Positions 1-8,134 of a stretch of 64,000 nt of DNA are shown here, one piece after another. Source of the stretch: Pseudomonadota bacterium (GTDB taxonomy: Bacteria > Pseudomonadota > Alphaproteobacteria > Caulobacterales > Aquidulcibacteraceae). The notes below the pieces were generated by a model that did no database searches, was not told the origin of the DNA, and was given only the letters and a program-made list of their open reading frames with translations. The position numbers were made by a program, and so were the translations under genes. Location of the stretch: positions 248,001 through 312,000 of the forward strand of contig JAIUOD010000002.1 of assembly GCA_020161405.1 (NCBI GenBank), in the 5' to 3' direction. Every line of letters begins with the position of its first letter. The first letter of the stretch is position 1.

Positions 1-1
1 A

Positions 2-187
2 GAAATTTCACAAATTGGTGAGCCATATCTGCATGGTCAAAGTAATGATGGAAGCCATAGATCAACCGGGCTTGGCCTGTCACTTGTAAAAAAACTTACT
101 GAAATGCAAGGTGGGAAATTTATTGTTCATTCGCAAATAGGCAAGGGAACAAATATGATTTTAGAATTTGCCCGAAAAGAGGTTTAG
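2..187 (+). CDS. sensor histidine kinase, C-terminal fragment
   Basis: The window opens inside a reading frame that ends with TAG at 185-187. The translated tail carries the ATP-binding G2 box of a HATPase_c domain (STGLGLSLVKKLTEMQGG), followed by the usual short beta strand and a K-G-T turn. This is the last part of a sensor kinase; sensor domain, phosphoacceptor helix and N-box lie upstream of the window. The TAG overlaps the stop codon of the convergent gene on the other strand (184-186), so the two genes share bases at their ends. Which kinase it is cannot be told from this fragment. Confidence 0.85.
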   Translation, partial: EISQIGEPYLHGQSNDGSHRSTGLGLSLVKKLTEMQGGKFIVHSQIGKGTNMILEFARKEV

Positions 188-1011
188 AATTCTGCACCCA
201 AGGCAAAGGCTGGTAACATATCGCCAACTTCTACTAAATATTTTTCGACATTTCCATTGCGTGTTACAAGTTCAATTTCAAAACATTCGCGCGGATCAAG
301 ACCAAGCAATTGCTGATTTAAATCTTTTGAAAAACTAATTAAAATTCCATTTCTTGGCTTTGAATTTACACGCTCTTTAGTTATCGCCTTATCAATTTGC
401 GATGCATTGGCGCTTAGTGCACCATTTCTTAAGGGTGCCATTAATTTCCCGTTTGTACGCGGAACTTGATAATGTTTTATATCGCGAAAATAAATTCGTG
501 CTGTTGAATAATTGGTGTTCACACTCTCGATTGCAAAAAACATTGCATTATCTTTTACGACAAATCCTGCCTTGATATTATTGCCAATATCTTGATATGC
601 GCGCCAACCGTCAACACCGCCACGCTTTACATGCCAAGTGCGCACGCTTCCTTTATAATCAGTGCTAATTTGCATTCGCCATGATTTATAAGATTTCTTT
701 ACACGCTCAATTTCGCTTTGAATTAATGGTTCGTTACATTGGTGCGCATAAGCGCCATTTTTGGCCTGTGCAGCCAAAAGCCTAATTCGTTGGTCGTCTA
801 TATCCATTTTAAGTAAATTGCCGCGTGCTTGCATCATAAAAGCGTATAATGCACGCTTTTCACCATCGTCGAAAATATGGCATTTGTCATTTATTGCCAA
901 TATTGCAACCCTATCTGCAAATAACCTTTCATGCGGCGATACTTGCGCAAAAGATGCTTGGGGTAATGTGCAAAATAAAATCGAAACTGGTAAAATATAT
1001 TTATTCAACAT
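184..1011 (-). CDS. hypothetical exported protein
   Basis: I do not recognise the family. The ATG at 1011 is preferred over an in-frame ATG at 1068 because it places a clean signal peptide at the N-terminus: Lys, then a hydrophobic core (YILPVSILFCTL) and an A-S-F-A cleavage site before QVS. The mature part is about 250 residues, mixed in composition, with two cysteines in the first half (one in NDKCHIF, one in AHQCNEP) that could form a disulphide. It is convergent with the sensor kinase and overlaps its stop codon. Probably periplasmic; function unknown. Confidence 0.6.
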   Translation of the reverse strand: MLNKYILPVSILFCTLPQASFAQVSPHERLFADRVAILAINDKCHIFDDGEKRALYAFMMQARGNLLKMDIDDQRIRLLAAQAKNGAYAHQCNEPLIQSEIERVKKSYKSWRMQISTDYKGSVRTWHVKRGGVDGWRAYQDIGNNIKAGFVVKDNAMFFAIESVNTNYSTARIYFRDIKHYQVPRTNGKLMAPLRNGALSANASQIDKAITKERVNSKPRNGILISFSKDLNQQLLGLDPRECFEIELVTRNGNVEKYLVEVGDMLPAFALGAEF

Positions 1012-1068
1012 CGCTATAAAATGATTAGACCGCTTTAATTTGAGGTTAATGAATGATAAAAAGCCCAA

Positions 1069-1419
1069 ATGATAAGAGATCTTAAAACGTCAATTTGGGT
1101 TAGTGCATTGATTAAACGCGCAGAAATTGGCGGGGCTTTTGCACATATTATACACAAAGGTGATGCAGATTTCGGAAGTGCCCTTATAAAAATCGTAATT
1201 TCACGCCAAGAAGCCAAATTATTAACCCCATCAAGGGATGGGAAAGGTGATTTGATTTGGGTAGATTTAAGCACCCAAATCACCAAAAATACTACACTTG
1301 GTTTAGAGGCTTCGATAGATGAATATATCAAAAAGCGTATAAGCCAAGATAGTGATCTTTGGGTTGTTGAAATTGAAGATACAAAGGGGCGCGATTTTTT
1401 AATAGAACGCGTAGAATAA
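1069..1419 (+). CDS. DUF1491 family protein
   Basis: The 116-residue product matches the small alphaproteobacterial DUF1491 family: it opens with L-K-T-S-I-W-V-S-A-L-I-K-R, continues with a GGAFAHIIHKGDADFGSALIK block, and ends with an acidic D-S-D-L-W-V-V-E-I-E segment before a D-F-L terminus. Members are about 110-120 residues and cytoplasmic, and no biochemical role is established. The start ATG lies 57 bases from the likely start of the divergent exported protein, so the two promoters must overlap. Confidence 0.8.
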   Translation: MIRDLKTSIWVSALIKRAEIGGAFAHIIHKGDADFGSALIKIVISRQEAKLLTPSRDGKGDLIWVDLSTQITKNTTLGLEASIDEYIKKRISQDSDLWVVEIEDTKGRDFLIERVE

Positions 1420-1483
1420 TTTCATTTCAATTGGGGAATAATTAACAATCATAATATATATTATAGCAACAAGGTTGGGAAGA

Positions 1484-1870
1484 ATGCTATTTTTATTGAA
1501 TGATTGCGTATTAATGATTTCTGGTGGAAAAGAATTGCTTGAACGCACTGGCTTTCCTATGAATTTTGTCGCCCATGCAAGTGCTTCAGACGCCGTCGTG
1601 GCAATGCAATCTGCAATTTATGAAAATCCAAATCTTTGGAATGAGAACCCTGATAAAGCGGCGGCCCTTTGCTGGCTTTTAAATGCAAAAACACAAGCAA
1701 ATTCTGCCATGTTTTTGCCAATAGCACCTAAAATTAAAAGCCCTAATCAAGTTGCATATAAACTTGGTAAAACCGATTTAACAACCTTGGGCGCATTATT
1801 ATCGTTGCAAAAACAAGGTCGTCTTAATAATCAAATTATCAATGATAGTGTTTGGAAGAAAGTAGCATAG
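1484..1870 (+). CDS. hypothetical protein, no family recognised
   Basis: A 128-residue frame starting at ATG 1484, with AAGG at 1471-1474 as a weak Shine-Dalgarno sequence; an in-frame TTG at 1475 is the alternative start. The protein has no clear signal peptide or membrane segment. It contains an alanine-rich helical middle (KAAALCWLLNAKTQANSAMF) and a leucine-rich end. No catalytic motif is seen. Coding appears real from its fit between DUF1491 and prfC on the same strand. It is followed after 6 nt by the first copy of the paired-hairpin repeat. Confidence 0.5.
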   Translation: MLFLLNDCVLMISGGKELLERTGFPMNFVAHASASDAVVAMQSAIYENPNLWNENPDKAAALCWLLNAKTQANSAMFLPIAPKIKSPNQVAYKLGKTDLTTLGALLSLQKQGRLNNQIINDSVWKKVA

Positions 1871-1876
1871 AGGTCT

Positions 1877-1966
1877 CAAATCGCCGCCCTCGGCCTTCGG
1901 CCTCACTTAGCGATTTGGTTTAAGCGGACACAAAAAATCAAAAAGCGTGGTTTTTGATTTTTTGTG
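1877..1966 (+). repeat. paired-hairpin element, copy R1
   Basis: Two consecutive palindromes. Hairpin A has arms CAAATCGC (1877-1884) and GCGATTTG (1910-1917) around a conserved core containing GGCCTTCGGCC and CTCACTTA. A linker GTTTAAGCGGA follows. Hairpin B has 16-bp perfect arms (1929-1944 and 1951-1966) closing the loop GCGTGG. The element starts 6 nt after the TAG of the 128-residue hypothetical gene. Loop and core sequences recur at 3675-3767, 3827-3913 (inverted) and 26391-26480, while arms differ but still pair. Confidence 0.9.
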
Positions 1967-2063
1967 GCATTTTTATTTTATTTTTTTAATTCGTAATTCA
2001 TATTGTTATTGCCTTTTGACCTTTTTGTGATTTGCGCTAAAAGGCGCCAACAAAGAGATTATT

Positions 2064-3668
2064 ATGAACGAGATTGCGCTTCAAACGAAACGTCGGCGGA
2101 CGTTTGCCATTATTTCACATCCCGATGCGGGTAAGACCACACTTACTGAAAACCTGCTTTTAACAGGTGGCGCCATTCGCATGGCGGGCGCAGTTCGCGC
2201 GCGTGGTGAGCAAAGACGTACGACTTCTGACTTCATGAATATTGAAAAAGAACGCGGGATTTCAGTTTCTGCATCGGTTATGACGTTTGAGCATCGTGAC
2301 CATATTATCAACCTTCTTGATACACCGGGGCACGAAGACTTTTCCGAAGATACTTATCGTACACTTACGGCTGCTGATAGCGCGGTAATGGTTCTTGATG
2401 CGGCAAAGGGTATTGAGCCGCAAACTTTGAAGCTTTTTGAAGTTTGTCGTTTGCGCGATATCCCTATCATAACTTTCATCAATAAAATGGACCGCGAAGC
2501 TCAAGACCCAATGGAATTATTGGATGAAGTGGCAAGTAAACTTGCGCTTGATCCCGCGCCAATTTTTTGGCCGCAAGGTTCGGGTAATCGCTTTAAAGGC
2601 ATGGTGGATTTGCGCAAAAATTCATTTGTTGCATTTGAACGCCCAACCCCAGGAATGGCCGGAACAATCACGCATGAGCGTGTTGATTTAGATAATGCAG
2701 GCGGAATTTTAAGCCCAGAAGAACTTGAAGAATTACAAATGGGCGCTGAATTAGTTCAGGGCGGTTATTCGCATTTTGACCTTCAATCTTTCCGTGAAGG
2801 GCATATGACGCCAGTATTTTTTGGTTCGGCATTGCGCCAATTTGGGGTTGTTGATTTGCTTGATGGTTTGGTTGATTACGCACCCGCGCCACATAATTCA
2901 ACCTGCGCAATTAAAGGTGTTGCCAGTGAAATTCATGCTGAAGACACTGAAGTTGCGGGCTTTGTATTCAAAATTCAAGCCAATATGGACCCTAATCACC
3001 GCGACCGCGTGGCAATGGTTCGCCTTGCATCGGGTAAATTTACGCGCGGTATGCGTTTAAAAACTGCAAGCGGGAAGCAAATTGGGGTTCACAACCCAAT
3101 GATGTTTGTCGGCCAAGACCGTGAACTTACGGATGAAGCATTTGCGGGCGACATTATTGGCGTTCCCAATCATGGCGTTTTGCGGGTTGGCGATAGTTTG
3201 TCGGTTTCGGGCAATATTTCTTTTGTTGGTATTCCAAACTTTGCGCCCGAAATTTTGCGCCGCGTATTTGTAAAAGATCCTTTGAAAGCCAAGCATTTAG
3301 GCAAAGCTTTGCGCGCATTATCCGAAGAAGGCGTAACCCAATTATTCAGCCCTGATATGGGTTCTGATATGATTGTTGGCGCTGTTGGCCCGCTTCAATT
3401 TGATGTTTTGGTGGAACGCATCAAAGCCGAATATGGCCTTGAAGCAACATTCGAAAATTGCCCTTATAATGCCGTTCGCTGGATAAAAGCCGAAAATAAA
3501 GCGGATATGGACGAATTTATGGACCGCAATAAATCAGGCATCGCCCGCGATATTGATGACGACTTAGTCTTCCTTGGCAAAAGCGCATGGGAAATCTCTT
3601 ATGTTGCCGAAAAATTCCCAAAAATCGCCTTCACCAATGTAAAAGAGAGAGAAGCGGGGAAAGCGTAA
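2064..3668 (+). CDS. prfC: peptide chain release factor 3
   Basis: RF3 is the translational GTPase that removes RF1/RF2 from the ribosome after peptide release. The 534-residue length is normal. G1 is HPDAGKTTLTE (about 19-29), the switch II motif is DTPGHEDF (about 86-93) and G4 is NKMD (140-143), followed by domain II and a C-terminal EF-G-III-like domain with the RF3-type Q-L-F-S-P-D-M-G-S-D stretch. The ATG at 2064 has AAAGAG (2052-2057) upstream. A paired-hairpin element begins 6 nt after the stop, and a strong terminator lies beyond it. Confidence 0.97.
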   Translation: MNEIALQTKRRRTFAIISHPDAGKTTLTENLLLTGGAIRMAGAVRARGEQRRTTSDFMNIEKERGISVSASVMTFEHRDHIINLLDTPGHEDFSEDTYRTLTAADSAVMVLDAAKGIEPQTLKLFEVCRLRDIPIITFINKMDREAQDPMELLDEVASKLALDPAPIFWPQGSGNRFKGMVDLRKNSFVAFERPTPGMAGTITHERVDLDNAGGILSPEELEELQMGAELVQGGYSHFDLQSFREGHMTPVFFGSALRQFGVVDLLDGLVDYAPAPHNSTCAIKGVASEIHAEDTEVAGFVFKIQANMDPNHRDRVAMVRLASGKFTRGMRLKTASGKQIGVHNPMMFVGQDRELTDEAFAGDIIGVPNHGVLRVGDSLSVSGNISFVGIPNFAPEILRRVFVKDPLKAKHLGKALRALSEEGVTQLFSPDMGSDMIVGAVGPLQFDVLVERIKAEYGLEATFENCPYNAVRWIKAENKADMDEFMDRNKSGIARDIDDDLVFLGKSAWEISYVAEKFPKIAFTNVKEREAGKA

Positions 3669-3674
3669 ACCCCT

Positions 3675-3767
3675 CAAAAAGCCACCTTCGCGCCTTTGGC
3701 GCTCACTCAGCTTTTTGGATTTATTACGACAATAATATATAAAAAGCGTGGTTTTTATATATTATTG
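3675..3767 (+). repeat. paired-hairpin element, copy R2
   Basis: Second copy, 6 nt after the prfC stop. Hairpin A arms are CAAAAAGC (3675-3682) and GCTTTTTG (3710-3717); the inner palindrome is GCGCC-TTT-GGCGC, a compensated change relative to GGCC-TTC-GGCC in R1. Hairpin B has 16-bp perfect arms (3730-3745, 3752-3767) and the same GCGTGG loop. The B arms (CAATAATATAT plus the A-tract) share almost nothing with R1 except the inner AAAAA/TTTTT, yet pair perfectly. Confidence 0.9.
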
Positions 3768-3778
3768 ACATATTAATT

Positions 3779-3811
3779 AAAATGGCTTGAAACTTAGTTT
3801 CAAGCCATTTT
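3779..3811. terminator. bidirectional intrinsic terminator between prfC and DUF2336 gene
   Basis: A perfect 15-bp stem, arms 3779-3793 and 3797-3811, with the three-base loop TTA. It begins AAAATGGC and ends GCCATTTT, so a U-run is produced in either direction. It sits centrally between two convergent genes and between two oppositely oriented paired-hairpin elements. Confidence 0.85.
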
Positions 3812-3826
3812 TAAAAATAAAGTAAG

Positions 3827-3913
3827 CAAAAAGCAAAAACCACGCTTTTTGATTTTTGTTTTCCATCTAAAACCAAAAGCCTGAGTGAGGCCGAAGGCCG
3901 AAGGTGGGCTTTT
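3827..3913 (-). repeat. paired-hairpin element, copy R3 (inverted)
   Basis: Third copy, on the minus strand and 7 nt beyond the stop codon of the minus-strand DUF2336 gene. Hairpin A arms are at 3875-3881 and 3907-3913 (AAAAGCC/GGCTTTT), with the conserved GGCCGAAGGCC core between them. Hairpin B arms are 3827-3839 and 3846-3858 with one mismatch; the loop read on the minus strand is GCGTGG. Orientation A-then-B follows the direction of the gene it trails, as in the other copies. Confidence 0.88.
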
Positions 3914-3920
3914 GAAATTT

Positions 3921-4997
3921 TTATGCTGCCGCTTTCATCTTAACTTGCATAAAGCGTATTGCGCGGCTTGCTGCATCTGGTGGAACGTCATTATACATAT
4001 TGCCAAGTCGTTCAGCTGCGCCAATTCCATCAGGGCCGAGCACAAAAACCGCCAATGTTACGAATAAAGCACGTGGGAAATCTTTTGCGCGGCAAACAAT
4101 TGCGATTGAATCAATGTCTTTTGCTTCAAAAGGGCGTGCAATATTTTGATAATCAAGGCCAGAAATTTCGGCAAGCATAAGATAAAATAATGTCTTATCG
4201 CCTTCACGCCAAATATTAGGCAATTGATTTTTATCAATTTTATTAGCAGCTTTCAATTCCTGAATTTTAGCCACTTTTTCTTCATAATCATCAGGAAGCG
4301 CTTTGTTAATGACACTTACGCGGGTTTTTGCACGGTCCAAAGCAGCATTGATTTCAGCTTCGCTAAAGTTTTTATATTTATCCAAAATCTCTTGACGCAT
4401 TGGGCCAGAAACGATTGAAAACATTTGATTTAAAACATCAACTGAAACACGTTTGCGTGTTACGATTGGACCATGTAAATCGCTATTTTCCTGTGCGCGA
4501 ACAATTACTTTGTCGAATGTATTTTCAGAAATATTGGCGCTTTGGTTTTGTAAAAGTGATTTAACAACATCATCATTACCATGATCAACCAATGCATCAG
4601 ATACGGTTTCCGACACATTAATGCGTTGCGAAACCGCGATTTGATATCTGGTTCCTTTTTCACTTACGATTTTTACCAAATCATCATCAGTGAAAGAACG
4701 TGTATTTCTTAAAATCGGCTCTGCTACTTCGATTTCATCATTTGCAAGTTTCAACGCAAGATTACGCGGGGCATAGCCTTGGTCAAAAGTTATTGCTAAT
4801 TCACGGCGCACTTCGGTATTAAGTTCGAATGCAATTTTCGAAATAAGATCCCCAAAAACAGAGTTTAAATCGGGTGTAGATTTATCCATATTTGCAAAAA
4901 ACATTGCAGTTACTTCATTCAAAAGTTCGCGGCGTTTTTCCGACGAATCTTCTGCTGCAATTTCTAGCAATTTACTATATTTCTGCCCGATATCCAT
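3921..4997 (-). CDS. DUF2336 domain protein
   Basis: The 358-residue protein is an all-helical, repeat-like protein of the alphaproteobacterial DUF2336 family, with recurring A-L-A-N-D-x-I-E-V-A-E-P-I-L and Q-x-R-I-x-V-S-E-x-V-S-D-A-L-V segments in the first 200 residues that resemble HEAT-type repeats. There is no signal peptide or membrane segment. In other alphaproteobacteria such genes often lie near cell-cycle or motility genes; no activity is proven. The gene is monocistronic, converges with prfC and ends 7 nt before a paired-hairpin element. Confidence 0.8.
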   Translation of the reverse strand: MDIGQKYSKLLEIAAEDSSEKRRELLNEVTAMFFANMDKSTPDLNSVFGDLISKIAFELNTEVRRELAITFDQGYAPRNLALKLANDEIEVAEPILRNTRSFTDDDLVKIVSEKGTRYQIAVSQRINVSETVSDALVDHGNDDVVKSLLQNQSANISENTFDKVIVRAQENSDLHGPIVTRKRVSVDVLNQMFSIVSGPMRQEILDKYKNFSEAEINAALDRAKTRVSVINKALPDDYEEKVAKIQELKAANKIDKNQLPNIWREGDKTLFYLMLAEISGLDYQNIARPFEAKDIDSIAIVCRAKDFPRALFVTLAVFVLGPDGIGAAERLGNMYNDVPPDAASRAIRFMQVKMKAAA

Positions 4998-5153
4998 TTT
5001 GGTCCCAAATTATTCTATTGCGCTTATTTTAAGCACATATTTTTACTCACGCGATGATAATTGCATAATTAGGTGAAAATTGGATTTCTAAACGTGGTTA
5101 AATATTTCTTTATGGCTGAAATTTTTCTATTTATTCTATGTGTTACTATTTAG

Positions 5154-6248
5154 CTAGCCTGCGCTTGAATGACGGCGTAATGGTCCAATTGAACTGCCAT
5201 CACTTTTCTGATCCTGCGGTTTATTAAATAATCCCAAAAAGCCTTTTTTGTCTTTTGATTGTGTTGATTTTTCAACGCCTTGAGTATCAGAATTTTTATT
5301 TGTTTCTTCTTTTGGCATTGGGATAGGTGTGGTATTTGTATAATCATATGATGGCGTATTTGTGCCATTTGCCATAGATTGCGCAACTTCATTCCATTCT
5401 TTTTGAACTGAATATCCACTTCCATTTTGTGCACTATTGCGCAATTGGGCGCGGCGCATTTCAGCAGCATCAACCATACCATCCGATCCAACAAATTGTT
5501 GCATATTTTGGGTTTGACCGCTTCTTAAAGGGCCGGCTGCACGTTTTTGGGTATTTTGATCTGGCTGAATTGGCATTGCAGATTTTTGTGAAAGCGATGT
5601 TGGCGAATTTGCCGCCATTCTTACTGGTTGTGTTTGCTGCACAGCTTCTTGAATTTGAACCTGCGGTTGTGGGTGTGGTTGTGTTTGTGGCAAAGGTTGA
5701 AATTGTGTTTGCGCAGCATATTGCGGCGCAGATTGCGTTGGCGGCGCAAAGCTTACACTTGCGTTATTTTTTTGTGGATTTTGAATTGGCTGTGTATTAA
5801 TTGGTTGATTTAAAACAATATTATTATTTGCCATTTTCGTTGCATTATTCAATGGCTTAACGGAATAATTGCCCTGATATAAATTATTATTAGATGTTGG
5901 CTTTTCACTTGGCACATTTGCAATATTAACATCAGCCACAGTATTTGATCGGCGAAGCGGAAGGCCCATTTGCGAACCTTGTGGGGCGCTTATATTGGAA
6001 CTATTTGAAAAATTACATTGACCAGTGCTTGCGCCCGTCGTTCCAATTTTGACAGGCGAATAAACCCATGCCGCACAGGTCATATCTGCGGTACATGCCA
6101 TTGCACATTCTTTTGCAGATGAGGTAAAAACCATACCAATTCGCGCATTTTGTGCAATTGCATCGGCGCTAATAAAGGCAAAGCCTGCACCAATCAAACC
6201 AAAAGCAATAGTTTTATTTTTTAATGAATTTTTCAAGGTCTGCCCCAT
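5154..6248 (-). CDS. exported PAN/Apple-domain protein with Gln/Asn/Pro-rich tail
   Basis: Residues about 10-33 form a signal peptide (TIAFGLIGAGFAFISADAIA). The next 75 residues form a PAN-like domain with Cys pairs in KECAMACTADMTCAAW and a fourth or fifth Cys in GQCNFS, typical of PAN_4 modules that bind protein or carbohydrate. The remaining 250 residues are low-complexity and rich in Gln, Asn, Pro and Ser, with many Q-P and Q-T-Q-P repeats; they are probably disordered or wall-spanning. No catalytic domain is visible. The gene lies alone, downstream of uup on the same strand with a 44-nt gap. Confidence 0.7.
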   Translation of the reverse strand: MGQTLKNSLKNKTIAFGLIGAGFAFISADAIAQNARIGMVFTSSAKECAMACTADMTCAAWVYSPVKIGTTGASTGQCNFSNSSNISAPQGSQMGLPLRRSNTVADVNIANVPSEKPTSNNNLYQGNYSVKPLNNATKMANNNIVLNQPINTQPIQNPQKNNASVSFAPPTQSAPQYAAQTQFQPLPQTQPHPQPQVQIQEAVQQTQPVRMAANSPTSLSQKSAMPIQPDQNTQKRAAGPLRSGQTQNMQQFVGSDGMVDAAEMRRAQLRNSAQNGSGYSVQKEWNEVAQSMANGTNTPSYDYTNTTPIPMPKEETNKNSDTQGVEKSTQSKDKKGFLGLFNKPQDQKSDGSSIGPLRRHSSAG

Positions 6249-6292
6249 GTTTCAACTGGACGTAAATATAGGGCAATGATTATGTTATTCGG

Positions 6293-8134
6293 TTAAGAAG
6301 AGCTTAAGGCCGCTTTCTTTTCTTCAAGCTCAAGCCATTCATATTCCATATTTTCAAGATTTTGCCGTGAGACTTCTAGTTCTTGGCTTAATTTGTCGAA
6401 TTTTGCGCGGTCTTTTTGGAATAATTGTGGGTCGTGCAATTGGGTTTCTAAAGATTTTATTCTTTCCTCAAATTGCGGCATTAATTTGCCCAATTCTTCA
6501 AGCCTGAAATTGTCTTTATAGGAAAGGCGGGTTTGCACTTTTGGCGGCGGAGGAGGAGGTGGTGGCGCTTTTTTTACAGAAGGGTTTTTATTAATTTTGC
6601 TTATTAATTTAAGCCCTTGACCCTCTAAATCAGACCAACCGCCAGAGGTTTCAAGCCAGCGCCCATCACCCAATGGCGCAAGGGTTGAAGTAACCACATT
6701 GTCCAAAAATGCCCTATCATGGCTTACAAGAATTATTGTGCCATCATAATTTGCCAAAACTTCTTCAAGGACGTCCAAAGTATCCATATCCAAGTCATTT
6801 GTCGGCTCATCAAGCACCAAAAAATTTGATTTTCTGGCAAGCGCAAGCGCAAGTAAAACGCGGTTTCTTTCCCCGCCCGAAAATGAACCGACGGGCTGGC
6901 GCAATTGGGCACTTGAAAATAAGAAATCCTTTGCATAGGCCGCGACATGGCGTTGATAATCTTGAACCCAAATCATATCGCCGCCATGTGGGGCAAAAGT
7001 TTCCCAAAGTGTAGCCTTGGGGTCAAGGCTAGAACGGCTTTGATCAAGATAAACAAGTTCAAGATTTTTGGCGCGTCTTATATTACCACTATCGGGTGCA
7101 ATTTCGCCAACAAGCATTTTTATAAGCGTTGATTTACCAACACCATTTGGCCCGACAATGCCAATTCTATCACCGCGCAAAATTCGAAGGTCAAAATCCT
7201 TGGCAATAATTCCACGATTTTCAAAGGATTTTTGAACATTTTTAACTTCAACAACTAATTTCGATGAAACATCACCTGATGCCGCACCAATATTGGCGGC
7301 GGCGCCTTTTAATGATGCCAAAACTTGCACGCGCTGTTCGCGCATTTCATAAAGCCTGCGCAGGCGGCCCATATTTCGTGTTCTACGTGCAGTTACACCG
7401 CGCGATAGCCAGTGATTTTCTTCTTTAAGGCGCAAATCAAGCTTTTCGAGTTGCTTTTGATCCTGCTCCTCCATGATTTGTGCCCATTCATCAAAATGGG
7501 TGAAGTTTTTATTGAGTTTTTTTGTTTTACCATTCCTAAGCCAGATGCAAGATGTCGAAACATTTTCCAAAAATTTCCTATCGTGGGAAATTAAAAGGAT
7601 TGCGCCTTTATAGTTTTTAAGGCGCTCCTCCAATTCTTCAATTGCCGAAATATCAAGGTGATTTGTCGGCTCATCAAGAAGCATTAATTCAGGTTCTGCG
7701 GCAAAAACCCGTGCCAATGCCGCGCGCCGCGCTTCGCCGCCCGATAGTTTTTCAATGTCTTTATTTTCTGAAAGTCCAAAACTTTCCAATGATGCCAATG
7801 CTTTGGCGCGCCTTGCGCCTTCATCACGATGTTCATCACCATGATCAATTGCAATATCTTGCATCACCCAATCAACAAGGTTTTTAAAGCCTTTGAAATT
7901 TGGTTCTTGATCTTGAACGGCAATATGCGCACCACTTGCTAAAACGCGCTCACCCTTATCGAATTCTAAAGTGCCAGATATAACCTGCAAAAGAGTTGAT
8001 TTACCTGCGCCATTTGAACCAACTAGCGCGGTTCTTTCGCGTGAATTAAGTGACATATCAACGCCCGAAAAAATCGGTTTCGCCCCACGGATAAGGCAAA
8101 TGTCTTTTAATTGTAGGACAATATCACGGCTCAT
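6293..8134 (-). CDS. uup: ABC-F family ATPase Uup
   Basis: A 613-residue soluble protein with two ABC domains and no membrane segments. Domain 1 has Walker A GSNGAGKST, signature LSGGEARRAALARV and Walker B LMLLDEPTNHLD; domain 2 has GPNGVGKST, FSGGERNRVLLALAL and FLVLDEPTNDLD. A run of eight prolines then leads into a C-terminal coiled-coil domain of about 70 residues, which is the mark of Uup among ABC-F proteins. Family members act on ribosomes, and Uup binds branched DNA or ribosomes. Its ATG overlaps the stop of the upstream penicillin-binding protein gene by one base, so the two are co-transcribed. Confidence 0.92.
   Translation of the reverse strand: MSRDIVLQLKDICLIRGAKPIFSGVDMSLNSRERTALVGSNGAGKSTLLQVISGTLEFDKGERVLASGAHIAVQDQEPNFKGFKNLVDWVMQDIAIDHGDEHRDEGARRAKALASLESFGLSENKDIEKLSGGEARRAALARVFAAEPELMLLDEPTNHLDISAIEELEERLKNYKGAILLISHDRKFLENVSTSCIWLRNGKTKKLNKNFTHFDEWAQIMEEQDQKQLEKLDLRLKEENHWLSRGVTARRTRNMGRLRRLYEMREQRVQVLASLKGAAANIGAASGDVSSKLVVEVKNVQKSFENRGIIAKDFDLRILRGDRIGIVGPNGVGKSTLIKMLVGEIAPDSGNIRRAKNLELVYLDQSRSSLDPKATLWETFAPHGGDMIWVQDYQRHVAAYAKDFLFSSAQLRQPVGSFSGGERNRVLLALALARKSNFLVLDEPTNDLDMDTLDVLEEVLANYDGTIILVSHDRAFLDNVVTSTLAPLGDGRWLETSGGWSDLEGQGLKLISKINKNPSVKKAPPPPPPPPKVQTRLSYKDNFRLEELGKLMPQFEERIKSLETQLHDPQLFQKDRAKFDKLSQELEVSRQNLENMEYEWLELEEKKAALSSS

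Noticed and set aside
1877-1966. The paired-hairpin elements as integron attC sites
   Set aside because: attC sites also follow stop codons and fold into hairpins, but the conserved GTT/AAC ends and R boxes are missing, and the genes involved are core genes not arranged as cassettes.
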